Source of the DNA: Alphaproteobacteria bacterium
GTDB lineage: Bacteria; Pseudomonadota; Alphaproteobacteria; Bin95
Direction: 5' to 3'
Length of the DNA: 46,267 nucleotides
Assembly (NCBI GenBank): GCA_022824105.1
Contig: JAJEAZ010000113.1
Span: 1 to 46,267, forward strand
The translations under genes were made by a program, and so were the position numbers. The notes under the pieces are model-generated. The model did not search any database and was not told the origin of the DNA. It was given only the letters and a program-made list of their open reading frames with translations. Numbering within the stretch: the stretch's first letter is position 1; every line of letters begins with the position of its first letter. Shown here piece by piece: positions 37,439 to 46,267 of this stretch.

Positions 37439-38061
37439 CGTTCGAATTCGCTTTCCGGCAGCGCCGGCGGAAACTCGGCCTCGACCGACAGCGCGCGTTG
37501 CAGCAGAAGGCGGTATTCCCGGCGCGCTATTTCAACCGCGCCGAACTGCGCCAGATGGTCGGTCAGGAACTGGGTATCCAGCAGCCGGTAGCCGGCATGG
37601 TCGAGGCGCGCGACCAGATGGACCAGCGCAACCTTGCTGGCGTCGGTCTCGGCGGTGAACATGCTCTCGCCGAAGAACGCCCCGGCGATCGCCACACCGT
37701 ACAGGCCGCCGGCCAGCGAATCGCCCCGCCAGCATTCGACCGAATGGGCGTGGCCGGCCCGGTGCAGCTCGGCATAGGCGCGCAGGATGTCGCGGTTGAT
37801 CCAGGTCTCGCGCCGGCCGCGGCGCGGCGCGGCGCAGGCCTGCATCACCCGTTCGAAGGCGGTATCGGTCCGCACGTCGAAGCCGGCGTTGCGGACTTTC
37901 CGGCGCAGCCGCCGCGAAATCCGGAAACCGTCGAGCGGAATGACGCCGCGCCATTCGGGATCGACCCAGACGATATCGGAGTCGCCGCGCGCCTCGCCCA
38001 TGGGGAACAGACCGCTGGTATAGGCGCGCAACAACAGCTCGGGCGTCAGGCGGTATTCCAT
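37408..38061 (-). CDS. aat: Leucyl/phenylalanyl-tRNA--protein transferase
   Basis: A 217-residue enzyme of the N-end rule: it adds Leu or Phe from charged tRNA to proteins with N-terminal Lys or Arg, marking them for ClpAP. Signatures are [76 protein letters not shown] and [17 protein letters not shown]. It starts 24 bases after accC and is last in the aroQ-accB-accC-aat operon. Length is normal. Confidence 0.95.
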   Translation of the reverse strand: MEYRLTPELLLRAYTSGLFPMGEARGDSDIVWVDPEWRGVIPLDGFRISRRLRRKVRNAGFDVRTDTAFERVMQACAAPRRGRRETWINRDILRAYAELHRAGHAHSVECWRGDSLAGGLYGVAIAGAFFGESMFTAETDASKVALVHLVARLDHAGYRLLDTQFLTDHLAQFGAVEIARREYRLLLQRALSVEAEFPPALPESEFERYVQSFTQTS

Positions 38062-38085
38062 CGCCGGTAACCTGTCGGGATGAGT

Positions 38086-39435
<1,350 letters not shown>

Positions 39436-39487
39436 GGGCTTGCGGTTTCCGATCGGGCCGGGTGGCGGGTCAGTGCGGCCTCCCGGG

Positions 39488-39955
39488 CTATTCGACGATC
39501 GCCAGGACGTCGCCGAACTCGACCGGCACGCCGTTTTCGACGACGATCTGCGTGACGGTGCCGGCGTGGGGCGCCTTGATCTCGTTGAAGGTCTTCATGG
39601 CTTCGACCAGCATCAGGGTTTGGCCGACGCTCACCGTGTCGCCGACGGCGATGAAGGTCGCCGCGCCCGGTTCGGGCGAGAGATAGACGGTGCCGACCAT
39701 CGGCGAGATAACGGCGCCGGGATGGTCGGCCGCTACCGGCGCCGGCGCTTCGGGCCCGCCGGGCAGGGGCGGCGGAGCGCCGTCCCCGGCCGGTGTGCCG
39801 GACGGCGGCGGGGCGGCATAGGCGATGGCCCCCGATTGCTGGCGGGCGACGCGGATCCGGAGGTCGCCGTCGTCATACTCGATCTCCGTCAGCCCGGTTT
39901 CGTCGAGCAGTTCCGCGAGGCGGCGCACGCTGTCGTCGTCGATCGTCCTGGACAT
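39488..39955 (-). CDS. accB: Acetyl-CoA carboxylase biotin carboxyl carrier protein
   Basis: A 155-residue carrier protein. The N-terminal helices (VRRLAELLDETGLTEIEYDD) are followed by a Pro/Ala-rich hinge (~47-80) and the biotinyl domain (VISPMVGTVYLSPEPGA onward), with the biotinylation motif LVEAMKTFNEI; Lys121 is the modified residue. It works with AccC encoded downstream. aroQ lies 42 bases upstream. Confidence 0.96.
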   Translation of the reverse strand: MSRTIDDDSVRRLAELLDETGLTEIEYDDGDLRIRVARQQSGAIAYAAPPPSGTPAGDGAPPPLPGGPEAPAPVAADHPGAVISPMVGTVYLSPEPGAATFIAVGDTVSVGQTLMLVEAMKTFNEIKAPHAGTVTQIVVENGVPVEFGDVLAIVE

Positions 39956-39997
39956 GAAGGTGCTCCGTGCGGAAAGGCGGGGCGGCCGGCGGCCGGC

Positions 39998-40486
39998 TCA
40001 TCCGCTCCCCGGAGAACCGGTCGTGGGCGAACCGGTCGTCGGGGAACCGGTTGCCGATAAGTGCAGCGCCAGCGCCTGAAGCGCAAGCCGGTAACTGTCC
40101 GCACCGAAGCCGGAAATCGCGCCGAGCGCCGCCTGGGCGATATAGGAGCGGCGGCGGAAGGATTCGCGGGCGTGGACGTTCGACAGATGCACCTCCACCG
40201 TCGGCAGGCCGACGGCGCGGATCGCGTCCAGCAGCGCCACGGACGTATGGGTGAACGCGCCGGCGTTGATGACGACGCCGCTGCAACGGCCGGCGGCGCC
40301 GTGGATCAGTTCGACCAGCTCGCCTTCGTGATTGCTCTGGCGGCAATCGACGTCCAGCCCGAGTTCGGCGCCCCAGGCCCGGCACTCTTCCTCGATTTCC
40401 GCCAGGGTCGCCGCGCCGTAGATGTCCGGCTCGCGGCTGCCGAGAAGATTGAGGTTGGGCCCGTTCAGTAAAAGGATCGGATGCAT
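39998..40486 (-). CDS. aroQ: Type II 3-dehydroquinate dehydratase
   Basis: A 162-residue enzyme of the shikimate pathway that dehydrates 3-dehydroquinate. The signature [19 protein letters not shown] opens the protein; [20 protein letters not shown] and [20 protein letters not shown] carry further active-site residues. The first gene of the operon with accB, accC and aat. The last ~16 residues ([17 protein letters not shown]) are an extra repeated tail absent from usual AroQ proteins, encoded by 15-base repeats at about 40012-40052. Confidence 0.95.
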   Translation of the reverse strand: MHPILLLNGPNLNLLGSREPDIYGAATLAEIEEECRAWGAELGLDVDCRQSNHEGELVELIHGAAGRCSGVVINAGAFTHTSVALLDAIRAVGLPTVEVHLSNVHARESFRRRSYIAQAALGAISGFGADSYRLALQALALHLSATGSPTTGSPTTGSPGSG

Positions 40487-40840
40487 CGGACCGGTCGTGG
40501 CTGTTCTGCCGGGTTTGTCTTGCAGCCTGGCGGCCTATTGCTATGCAGCCTGGCGGGTGTACTCAAAGATAGTGCCCGAGTTTCAGAATATCCAACCGTC
40601 CCGGCGATCTGGAATGGCCCTTCTGCGGACGCCATTCGTCGTTACCCTAAATCGACGGCAACATCTTCCTATCGGTCTTGTAGGGGAAGGTCGCTCCCCT
40701 ACAGTCCGGACTCGACACTCTGCTTCCATTCGCGACGCTGGGACAGATCGGCTCGCGTTTGGGTTGCCCCGCCTGCCGCACCCGGTTGATCTGGCGGTGC
40801 GGGCGGCCCATCTGTCGGGCGCATCGACAGGCAGGCGGGC
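40487..40840. other. Intergenic region between aroQ and gor
   Basis: The divergent genes are separated by 354 bases without a gene. The direct repeat GCAGCCTGGCGG occurs twice, at about 40526-40537 and 40544-40555. Around 40681-40700, AGGGGAAGG and GCTCCCCT form a weak hairpin. Promoters for both directions should lie here but none stands out. Confidence 0.45.
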
Positions 40841-42220
40841 ATGAGCGGATACGATTTCGATTTCTTCGTCATCGGCGCGGGATCGGGCGGCACGCGGGCG
40901 TCCCGGATCGCCGCGGCGCACGGCGCGAAGGTGGGGGTCGCCGAAGAACGCCATCTGGGCGGCACCTGCGTCAATGTCGGCTGCGTGCCCAAGAAGCTGT
41001 TCACCTACGCCGCCCATTTCGCCGAGGATTTCGAGGATGCCGAAGGCTTCGGCTGGACGGTCGGCCCGCGCCGCCACGCCTGGCCGGCGCTGATCGCCAA
41101 CAAGAACCGCGAGATTTCCCGGCTGAACGGCATCTACGAGCGGCTGATCGCCGGGCCGGGCGCCGAAATCTTCGACAGCCGCGCCGTCTTCCTCGACAAC
41201 CACACACTGGACGTCGGCGGGCGGCGGATCACGGCCGACAAGATCCTCATCGCCGTCGGCGGCCGGCCTTTCGTGCCCGACTTCGACGGTCGCGAGCACG
41301 TCATCACCTCGGACGACGCCTTTTTCCTGCCGGACCTGCCGGAGCGCATCGTCGTGGTCGGCGGCGGCTATATCGCGGTCGAGTTCGCCGGCATCTTCAA
41401 CGGGCTGGGTGCGCAGGTGACGCAGATCTACCGCGGCAATCCCTTCCTGCGCGGCTTCGACGACGATGTCCGGGAATTCCTGGCCGGCGAGATGGTCAAG
41501 AAAGGCGTCGACCTGCGCTTCGACGCCGATGTCCGGCGGGTGGTGCGGCGGTCCGGCGGCGGTTTCTCGGTCGACCTGAAGGACGGCGGCACGGTGGAGA
41601 CCGACCTGGTCATGTACGCGACCGGCCGTGTGCCGAACACCGGCGGCCTGGGGCTGGACGCGGCCGGCGTCGCGACCGGGCGGGGCGGGGCCGTCACCGT
41701 CGATGCCGGCTGGCGCACCAATATCGACAATATCTACGCCATCGGCGACGTCACCGACCGGATCCAGCTCACGCCCGTGGCGATCCAGGAAGGCCACGCG
41801 CTGGCCGATTCATTGTTCAATCCGTCCGGGAAGACCGTCGGATACGCGTTTGTTCCTTCAGCAGTTTTCAGCCAGCCTGAAATCGGCACGGTGGGTTACA
41901 CGGAAGCGGAGGCACGGGCGAAATTCGGCGCTCTGGACATCTACCGGTCCGACTTCCGGCCCATGAAGCACACGCTCTCCGGCCGCGACGAGCGGGGGCT
42001 GATGAAGCTGGTCGTCGTGCGCGAGACCCAGCGGGTCGTCGGCCTCCATGTCGTCGGCCCGGGCGCCGGCGAGATGACCCAGGGCTTCGCCGTCGCCATC
42101 GTCATGGGCGCGACCAAGCGCGATTTCGACGCCACCATCGGCATCCATCCGACCGCCGCCGAGGAACTGGTGACGATGCGCGAGCCGGTCCCCGACCCGG
42201 TGCCCCTGGCGGCCGAATAA
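40841..42220 (+). CDS. gor: Glutathione-disulfide reductase
   Basis: A 459-residue flavoprotein disulfide reductase. The FAD-binding N-terminus is DFFVIGAGSGGTRASR. The redox cysteines Cys43 and Cys48 are in GGTCVNVGCVPKKLF, the form typical of glutathione reductase. The NADPH domain shows VVVGGGYIAVEFAGIF, and the C-terminal IGIHPTAAEELVTM provides the catalytic His-Glu pair. It uses NADPH to regenerate glutathione in the cytoplasm. Trypanothione- or mycothione-type relatives are less likely given the GCVPKK motif. Confidence 0.94.
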   Translation: MSGYDFDFFVIGAGSGGTRASRIAAAHGAKVGVAEERHLGGTCVNVGCVPKKLFTYAAHFAEDFEDAEGFGWTVGPRRHAWPALIANKNREISRLNGIYERLIAGPGAEIFDSRAVFLDNHTLDVGGRRITADKILIAVGGRPFVPDFDGREHVITSDDAFFLPDLPERIVVVGGGYIAVEFAGIFNGLGAQVTQIYRGNPFLRGFDDDVREFLAGEMVKKGVDLRFDADVRRVVRRSGGGFSVDLKDGGTVETDLVMYATGRVPNTGGLGLDAAGVATGRGGAVTVDAGWRTNIDNIYAIGDVTDRIQLTPVAIQEGHALADSLFNPSGKTVGYAFVPSAVFSQPEIGTVGYTEAEARAKFGALDIYRSDFRPMKHTLSGRDERGLMKLVVVRETQRVVGLHVVGPGAGEMTQGFAVAIVMGATKRDFDATIGIHPTAAEELVTMREPVPDPVPLAAE

Positions 42221-42335
42221 AGGCAATTCCCGCGCTGCCTGCGTTTCGGCCTGCCCGACGGCGCCACGCCGCGGTTGAACCGCGCGCCGAACGCGGCTTT
42301 ACTGCCGCCGCACTGTATTGAGGAGATCCCGCCCC

Positions 42336-43097
42336 ATGCCGGAAGGTTCCATCGTCGTCAGCCCCGAGGGCATCGCCGACAAGGTCGTCGCCATCCGCGA
42401 GGAATGGCATACCAAGAAGCATCCGTTCTTCCAGGCCATGCTCGACGGTTCGCTGCCGCTGCGCGCGCTCGGCGTCTACATGGCCCAGCATCTGAAATTC
42501 GTGAACTATGTCGTGCCGTCCTTCGGCTTCCTCTACTGGCGCGGCCCGTCGGACATCCGGCGCATGATCGCCGAGAACATGGCCGAGGAAGAGGGGCTGA
42601 TGGCAATTCCCAAGCCCGGCCACGTCCCGCACGACCATTTCGAGATGATCTCCGACTTCTGCCGCCACGCCGGCCTGTCCGACGAGGAGATCGAGAATAC
42701 CCAACCCACCCCCGGCTGGTGGGCGCGGACCCTGTATTACTGCCATGTCAACCGGGAGGAGCCGCTCGGCGTCGCGCTCGCCATGGCCTCGACCCAGGAA
42801 GGCCAGCAGGTTGCGCTCAACAACGAGATCACCATCCCGTCTTTCGCCAAACATTACGGCCTGACGAAAGACGATCCGGAAATCGCCTTCTTCGTCGAGC
42901 ATGCCGAGGCCGACCTGGAGCACTCCACGCGCCAGCTCGACCTGTGCGCAAAGTACATCCGGACGCCGGAGGAGGCCGCCCGCGCGCTCGAGGTGTGCGA
43001 GACCGCGGTCCGCCTGCGCTGGGCTTCGACCAACGATATCTGGCGGGAGGAAGTGCTCGGCGAGACCGACATGCTGCCCGACGGCGTCAGCGGCTGA
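42336..43097 (+). CDS. TenA/PqqC-like (haem oxygenase-fold) protein
   Basis: A 253-residue all-helical protein related to PqqC, TenA and the CADD-like iron oxidases: EEWHTKKHPFFQAMLDGSLP, AQHLKFVNYVVPSFGFLYWR, MAEEEGLMAIPKPGHVPHDH and EHAEADLEHSTRQLDLCAKY. His and Glu residues at helix positions could bind a metal pair. No pqq or thi genes are nearby, so the biochemical role is open. ATG 42336 has AGGAG ten bases upstream. It stands 115 bases after gor on the same strand. Confidence 0.8.
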   Translation: MPEGSIVVSPEGIADKVVAIREEWHTKKHPFFQAMLDGSLPLRALGVYMAQHLKFVNYVVPSFGFLYWRGPSDIRRMIAENMAEEEGLMAIPKPGHVPHDHFEMISDFCRHAGLSDEEIENTQPTPGWWARTLYYCHVNREEPLGVALAMASTQEGQQVALNNEITIPSFAKHYGLTKDDPEIAFFVEHAEADLEHSTRQLDLCAKYIRTPEEAARALEVCETAVRLRWASTNDIWREEVLGETDMLPDGVSG

Positions 43098-43130
43098 CGG
43101 CGCGGGCCGGGCAAATCGAGGCAGGAACAG

Positions 43131-43262
43131 CCCCTTCGATACGCCCCGGCCCCGGGGGGCCGGGGCTACTCAGGGTGAGGGTGAGGGGTGTGTTAAGGCA
43201 TTTGAACCCCCAACAACCCCCTCATCACGAGTAGGCGCGTCAGCGCCGTATCGAGGGACGAA
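43131..43262. repeat. Dispersed intergenic repeat, copy 1
   Basis: The block opens with CCCTTCGATACGCCCCGGCC, then GGCCGGGGCTACTCAG, a short GAGGGTGAGGGG tract, CCCCCAACAACCCCCTCAT and GAGTAGGCGCG ... CGTATCGAGGG. Its outer parts are inverted (TTCGATACG against CGTATCGAGG), so it can fold. A close copy occurs at 46016-46130. Confidence 0.75.
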
Positions 43263-43273
43263 CGGTCTCGAGT

Positions 43274-44197
43274 TTACCCGGTTTTTCGGAGCCGGACTGC
43301 GTCGTCGTTATCCCCGGAATTCCGCAGCACCGCACCGATCCGGTCGGCGGCCGTCTTGTAGTCGGCGAGGGCGAACAGGGCGGGGTCGGCCTCCGCATGG
43401 TCGGCTATCGCATCCTGCAGCGCCGCGATGGCGTCGCTGAGAAGCGGCGGAAAACCCGCGTCGGAGACCGCCTCGCCGGCGAAGCGCATCTCGGCGGCCC
43501 GCCGCCGGCCGTGGCGCAAAACCCGCTCGAACACATAATCGGCCTTCGCCGCCCAGTCGATTTCCGGATCGCTCTTCTGGAGCGAGGCGAGGACGGCGCC
43601 GTCCGCCCCGTATTGCCGGGCGGCCAGCATGCTCTCGACCACGATCGCCTCGATCCCCTTGACGATGACGCTGCGGCACAGCTTGACCGCGGCCGCCGCG
43701 CCGAAACGGTCGCCCACCACGGCCATGACCATCCCGAAAGGGCTGAGGATTTCGTGCGCGTCCGAGGCCGCCGGCCCGGCCAGCAGGACTTCGCTCGCCA
43801 CGCCGTTTTCGACGACCGGCGCCATGATCGTCGCTTCGACATAACGGGCGCCGGAGGCTTCGACGATCGCCGCTCCGGTCTCCTTCTCGCGCGGCGAGAC
43901 CGAGTTCATGTCCATGAACAGCTGCCCGGCCCGCAGGTGGCCCGCCGCCTCCGCCGCTACGGCGCGCGCTGCATCGGCCGGAACCAGCGACAGGACGATC
44001 GCCGCGCCGTCGAAGGCGTCTCCGGCCGCGGCGCAGACCGCCACGCCGTCGGCCGCTGCATTGGCCCGGATCGCGGCGCCTCCGGGCGTCGGCACGAGAA
44101 TGTCCCAGGTCGCGACCGTCGCGCCGGCCCCGGCCAGCCCGGCGCCGAAGGCGCGGCCGGCCTCGCCGTAACCGATGATGCCGATGCGTGCCGTCAT
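43274..44197 (-). CDS. NAD(P)-dependent beta-hydroxyacid dehydrogenase-like oxidoreductase
   Basis: A 307-residue protein with an N-terminal Rossmann domain of the 6-phosphogluconate dehydrogenase / 3-hydroxyisobutyrate dehydrogenase type (RIGIIGYGEAGRAFGAGLAG; MDMNSVSPREKETGAAIV; YVEATIMAPV) and a C-terminal helical DUF1932-type domain (AAVKLCRSVIVKGIEAIVVE). The Lys in VKLCRS is at the usual catalytic position. It probably oxidises a 2-hydroxy or beta-hydroxy acid; the substrate is unknown. It is divergent from the VOC gene. Confidence 0.85.
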   Translation of the reverse strand: MTARIGIIGYGEAGRAFGAGLAGAGATVATWDILVPTPGGAAIRANAAADGVAVCAAAGDAFDGAAIVLSLVPADAARAVAAEAAGHLRAGQLFMDMNSVSPREKETGAAIVEASGARYVEATIMAPVVENGVASEVLLAGPAASDAHEILSPFGMVMAVVGDRFGAAAAVKLCRSVIVKGIEAIVVESMLAARQYGADGAVLASLQKSDPEIDWAAKADYVFERVLRHGRRRAAEMRFAGEAVSDAGFPPLLSDAIAALQDAIADHAEADPALFALADYKTAADRIGAVLRNSGDNDDAVRLRKTG

Positions 44198-44306
44198 GCT
44201 ATAACCCCCCTGTCTTTTTTGGGTCTTTCGGGTCGTTCGGAATGCCGGAGCGCGCTACTCTAGGGCGGAGCGCCCGCCCGGGAAACCGTTGGAAGGGAAG
44301 GTCGGC

Positions 44307-45224
44307 GTGAGGTTTGTCGGAATCGAGGCGGTCACCTACGGCGTGACCAATATGCCGAAAGCGCGGCGCTTCTGGGCCGATTTCGGCCTGGAGGAGCAGC
44401 CGGCCGGCAAGGCTTCCGCGGTTTTCGCCGCGGCGAACGGCGCGCGCGTGATCCTCAAGCGCCGGAGCGACCGGTCGCTGCCGCCGCCGGTCGAGGCGGG
44501 ATCGTCCGTCCGGTCGATCCGCTGGGGCATGGAGACCGAAGCCGATGTCGAGGCGGTGCGCGAACGGCTGGCCGAAGCCGGTCGCCTTGCCGAAGGGCCG
44601 GGCGTAGGGGCGGTCGACCCGGCCGGCTTCGCCCTCGAATTCGTCGTATCCGGATTGCGGATGCCCGAGGTCGCTCCGTCGCCTGCGAACGCGCCGCAGG
44701 ACATCAACCGCATCGACACCCGCGCCGGCTTCTACGAGCGGGCCGCACCATTGAAAATCGGCCATATCGTGCTCAACGTGCCGGACGCCGCCGCCTGTTC
44801 CGCCTTCTACCGCGAGGTTCTGGGTTTCCACCTGTCCGACGCCTACGACAATGGCAGCGTGTTCCTGCGCTGCGCGGCGCGCCACAGCCATCACAACCTG
44901 TTCCTGCTGCAATCGCCGACCGGCCGGCCGGGTATCAACCATCTGGCCTTCGCCGTGCGCGACATCCACGAAATGTTTGCCGGCGGCCAGCACCTGGCCC
45001 TCTGCGGCTGGAAAACCGCGGTCGGGCCGGGCCGGCACCGCATCTCGTCCTGCTATTTCTGGTATGTCCACAATCCCTGCGGCGGCCTCGCCGAATATTT
45101 CTGGGACGAGGACTATCTCACCGAAGACTGGGAGCCCCAGCTCTGGACGCCGGGGCCGGAGGTCTTTGCCGAATGGATGCTGCCGAAGGGCCTGCCGCTG
45201 CGGAAATCCCGCGGCGCCCGCTGA
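44307..45224 (+). CDS. Two-domain VOC-family protein (extradiol dioxygenase/glyoxalase-like)
   Basis: A 305-residue protein made of two VOC modules. The first (residues ~1-120, VGIEAVTYGVTNMPKARRFW) is degenerate. The second (~148-285) has the metal pattern: His in KIGHIVLNVPDAAAC, His in INHLAFAVRDIHEMF and Glu in GGLAEYFWDEDY, as in type I extradiol dioxygenases. GTG 44307 was chosen because GGAAGGGAAGG lies just upstream. The substrate is unknown; an aromatic or enediol compound is likely. It could act with the divergent dehydrogenase, but no pathway is evident. Confidence 0.85.
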   Translation: MRFVGIEAVTYGVTNMPKARRFWADFGLEEQPAGKASAVFAAANGARVILKRRSDRSLPPPVEAGSSVRSIRWGMETEADVEAVRERLAEAGRLAEGPGVGAVDPAGFALEFVVSGLRMPEVAPSPANAPQDINRIDTRAGFYERAAPLKIGHIVLNVPDAAACSAFYREVLGFHLSDAYDNGSVFLRCAARHSHHNLFLLQSPTGRPGINHLAFAVRDIHEMFAGGQHLALCGWKTAVGPGRHRISSCYFWYVHNPCGGLAEYFWDEDYLTEDWEPQLWTPGPEVFAEWMLPKGLPLRKSRGAR

Positions 45225-45282
45225 CCCGGCGCGCGCCCCGGCCTTGCGCCGCCCGTCGAATCCGCCTATCGCCCGCTGCGTC

Positions 45283-45972
45283 ATGAAGCGCGCTCTCTTG
45301 TCGGTTTTGCCGCTGGCGGCGCTGGCCGCGCCGGCGGTTGCCGCGGTGCCGGCAGAAGACCTGCCGGACAACCTGAACTGTCAGCAGGTGCCGAAACGCG
45401 GCTGGACGGTCTGCGCGTCCACGGTGCGGCTGCCCCTTTTCCCCGAGAAACCGGGCGAGCCGACCGTTTTCTTTCATCCGCGCCATGCCGCCGACGGCGA
45501 CCCGAAGACCGCCTGGTCGCCCGGCCAGCGCGGCCTCAATCTCGGCACCCTGATCGAGCTCCGCTTTTCCGCGGTCCGGCGCCTCCGCTACCTCGCCTTG
45601 TGGAACGGCGACGGCCGGTCGCCGAAGGCCTGGGCCGATAACGGGCGGTTGCGCCAGGTCCTGATCCAGACCTCGGACGGGCTGACCGACCGGGTCGATC
45701 TGGCCGAGCGCAACGGCATGCAGATGGTCGTCCTGTCGCGGCCGGTGGAGACGGCATGGATCCGCCTGATTGCAACCGCCGTCACGCCGGGCAAACGCTA
45801 CCGCCCGTTCGCGATCGGCGAACTCCGGCCGTCCGACGGCCGGCGCGGACTGGACGTGCCGGTGGTGAGCGCGGACCGGGTCGACGACTGGCTGCCGGCG
45901 GCGCCGAAATCCGGGAACCGGGGCGGCGGCGCGGGGCAGGGCGGCCCTTCCGGTTCGACCGGCCGGCCCTAG
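45283..45972 (+). CDS. Secreted discoidin-like (NADase-type glycan-binding) domain protein
   Basis: A 229-residue protein with a signal peptide (MKRALLSVLPLAALAAPAVA, cut near residue 20). The central domain resembles the discoidin/F5-8C fold found in NADase-type glycan-binding proteins: HAADGDPKTAWSPGQRG, TLIELRFSAVRRLRYLALWN, GRLRQVLIQTSDGLTDRVDL, ETAWIRLIATAVTPGK. A Gly/Pro-rich tail follows. ATG 45283 lies 58 bases after the VOC gene. It is probably periplasmic or surface-bound and binds a carbohydrate; the ligand is unknown. Confidence 0.72.
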   Translation: MKRALLSVLPLAALAAPAVAAVPAEDLPDNLNCQQVPKRGWTVCASTVRLPLFPEKPGEPTVFFHPRHAADGDPKTAWSPGQRGLNLGTLIELRFSAVRRLRYLALWNGDGRSPKAWADNGRLRQVLIQTSDGLTDRVDLAERNGMQMVVLSRPVETAWIRLIATAVTPGKRYRPFAIGELRPSDGRRGLDVPVVSADRVDDWLPAAPKSGNRGGGAGQGGPSGSTGRP

Positions 45973-46238
45973 AGCGCGTCTGTCTTACTTTGAACCGCCG
46001 ACGGGGCAGAGGCTCGCCCTTCGATACGCCCCGGCCTGGCGGCCGGGCCTACTCAGGAAGAGGAAGAGGGGTGTTGCGGCTTGTGAACCCCCAACACCCC
46101 CTCATCCCGAGTAGGCCCGTCGTCGCGCCCTTCGATACGCCCCGGCCTTGGCGGCCGGGGCTACTCAGATCCTATGAGGCGAATCGGGTGACCGGCGCTA
46201 CGGTGCCGTTGTTGCCAATCCTCATAAGGAGACGAGAG
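45973..46238. repeat. Dispersed intergenic repeat, copies 2 and 3 (46016-46168)
   Basis: Bases 46016-46130 repeat the block seen at 43131-43262: CCCTTCGATACGCCCCGGCC, a GAGGAAGAGGGG tract, CCCCCAACACCCCCTCAT and GAGTAGGCCCG. A third, partial copy of the opening segment follows at about 46128-46168 (CCCTTCGATACGCCCCGGCC, then GGCCGGGGCTACTCAG). No gene is present in the remaining bases. Confidence 0.75.
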
Positions 46239-46267
46239 ATGCCCCCGAGGAACGAGACTGCGGCGCC
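46239..46267 (+). CDS. Start of an unidentified gene, cut by the window end
   Basis: AAGGAG (46227-46232) is followed six bases later by ATG 46239, and the frame MPPRNETAA stays open to the window edge. Only nine codons are visible, so no function can be proposed. Confidence 0.4.

Overview
The window looks like chromosome of a high-GC alphaproteobacterium, probably Rhodospirillales-like. The clues are the order aroQ-accB-accC-aat with a DUF2155 protein, MlaD-type proteins and an NDUFA12-type complex I subunit, plus a B12-dependent ribonucleotide reductase. It has two parts: an accessory island (about 1-18,600) that is visibly lower in GC in places, and an ordinary metabolic region (about 18,600-46,267).

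Island, left part (1-7,550). An IS66-type transposase fragment has cut the 3' end of a minus-strand HTH gene with an unrecognised C-terminal region. After about 1 kb without a convincing gene comes a tight six-gene plus-strand operon (2673-7160): an acyl-carrier-protein-like protein with a DS serine, an XRE regulator, an ImmA/IrrE-type metallopeptidase, a diverged thymidylate-synthase-fold protein, a protein resembling the 5-hmdU DNA kinase helical / thymine-hypermodification family with an AT-hook-like N-terminus, and a MazG-like NTP pyrophosphohydrolase fusion. A holo-ACP synthase gene converges on and overlaps its 3' end. A consensus-like promoter whose -10 is buried in a 15-bp palindrome precedes the operon. 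I read this as a repressor/protease-controlled pyrimidine or DNA modification system with its own carrier protein and carrier-activating enzyme. It is the most interesting item in the window.

Island, middle and right (7,600-18,600). A membrane-anchored dCTP-deaminase-fold protein that seems to have lost catalytic residues is followed by a small unknown protein. Then comes a three-gene restriction-modification-like operon (HTH protein, large N6-adenine methylase, PD-(D/E)xK nuclease) with its own promoter and palindrome. Next are a PP-loop (PAPS-reductase-like) protein, an unknown protein and two tandem tyrosine recombinases. One recombinase is intact; the other has lost its catalytic C-terminus to an IS66 orfA fragment.

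Metabolic region (18,600-46,267). It starts with a cysteine hydrolase divergent from a hydantoinase A/B pair, a solute-binding protein, nrdJ with promoter and terminator, and an EamA exporter. A MORN-repeat gene follows, broken by a 7-bp tandem duplication, then an envelope protein with Sel1, peptidoglycan-binding and ankyrin repeats, and a higA antitoxin whose higB partner is only a remnant. A DUF1640 protein, the NDUFA12-like protein, two MCE/MlaD proteins, a methyltransferase and the DUF2155 protein face the aroQ-accB-accC-aat operon. The end holds glutathione reductase, a TenA/PqqC-like protein, a beta-hydroxyacid-dehydrogenase-like oxidoreductase, a two-domain VOC protein, a secreted discoidin-like protein and a dispersed intergenic repeat. 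I saw no rRNA, tRNA or CRISPR array.
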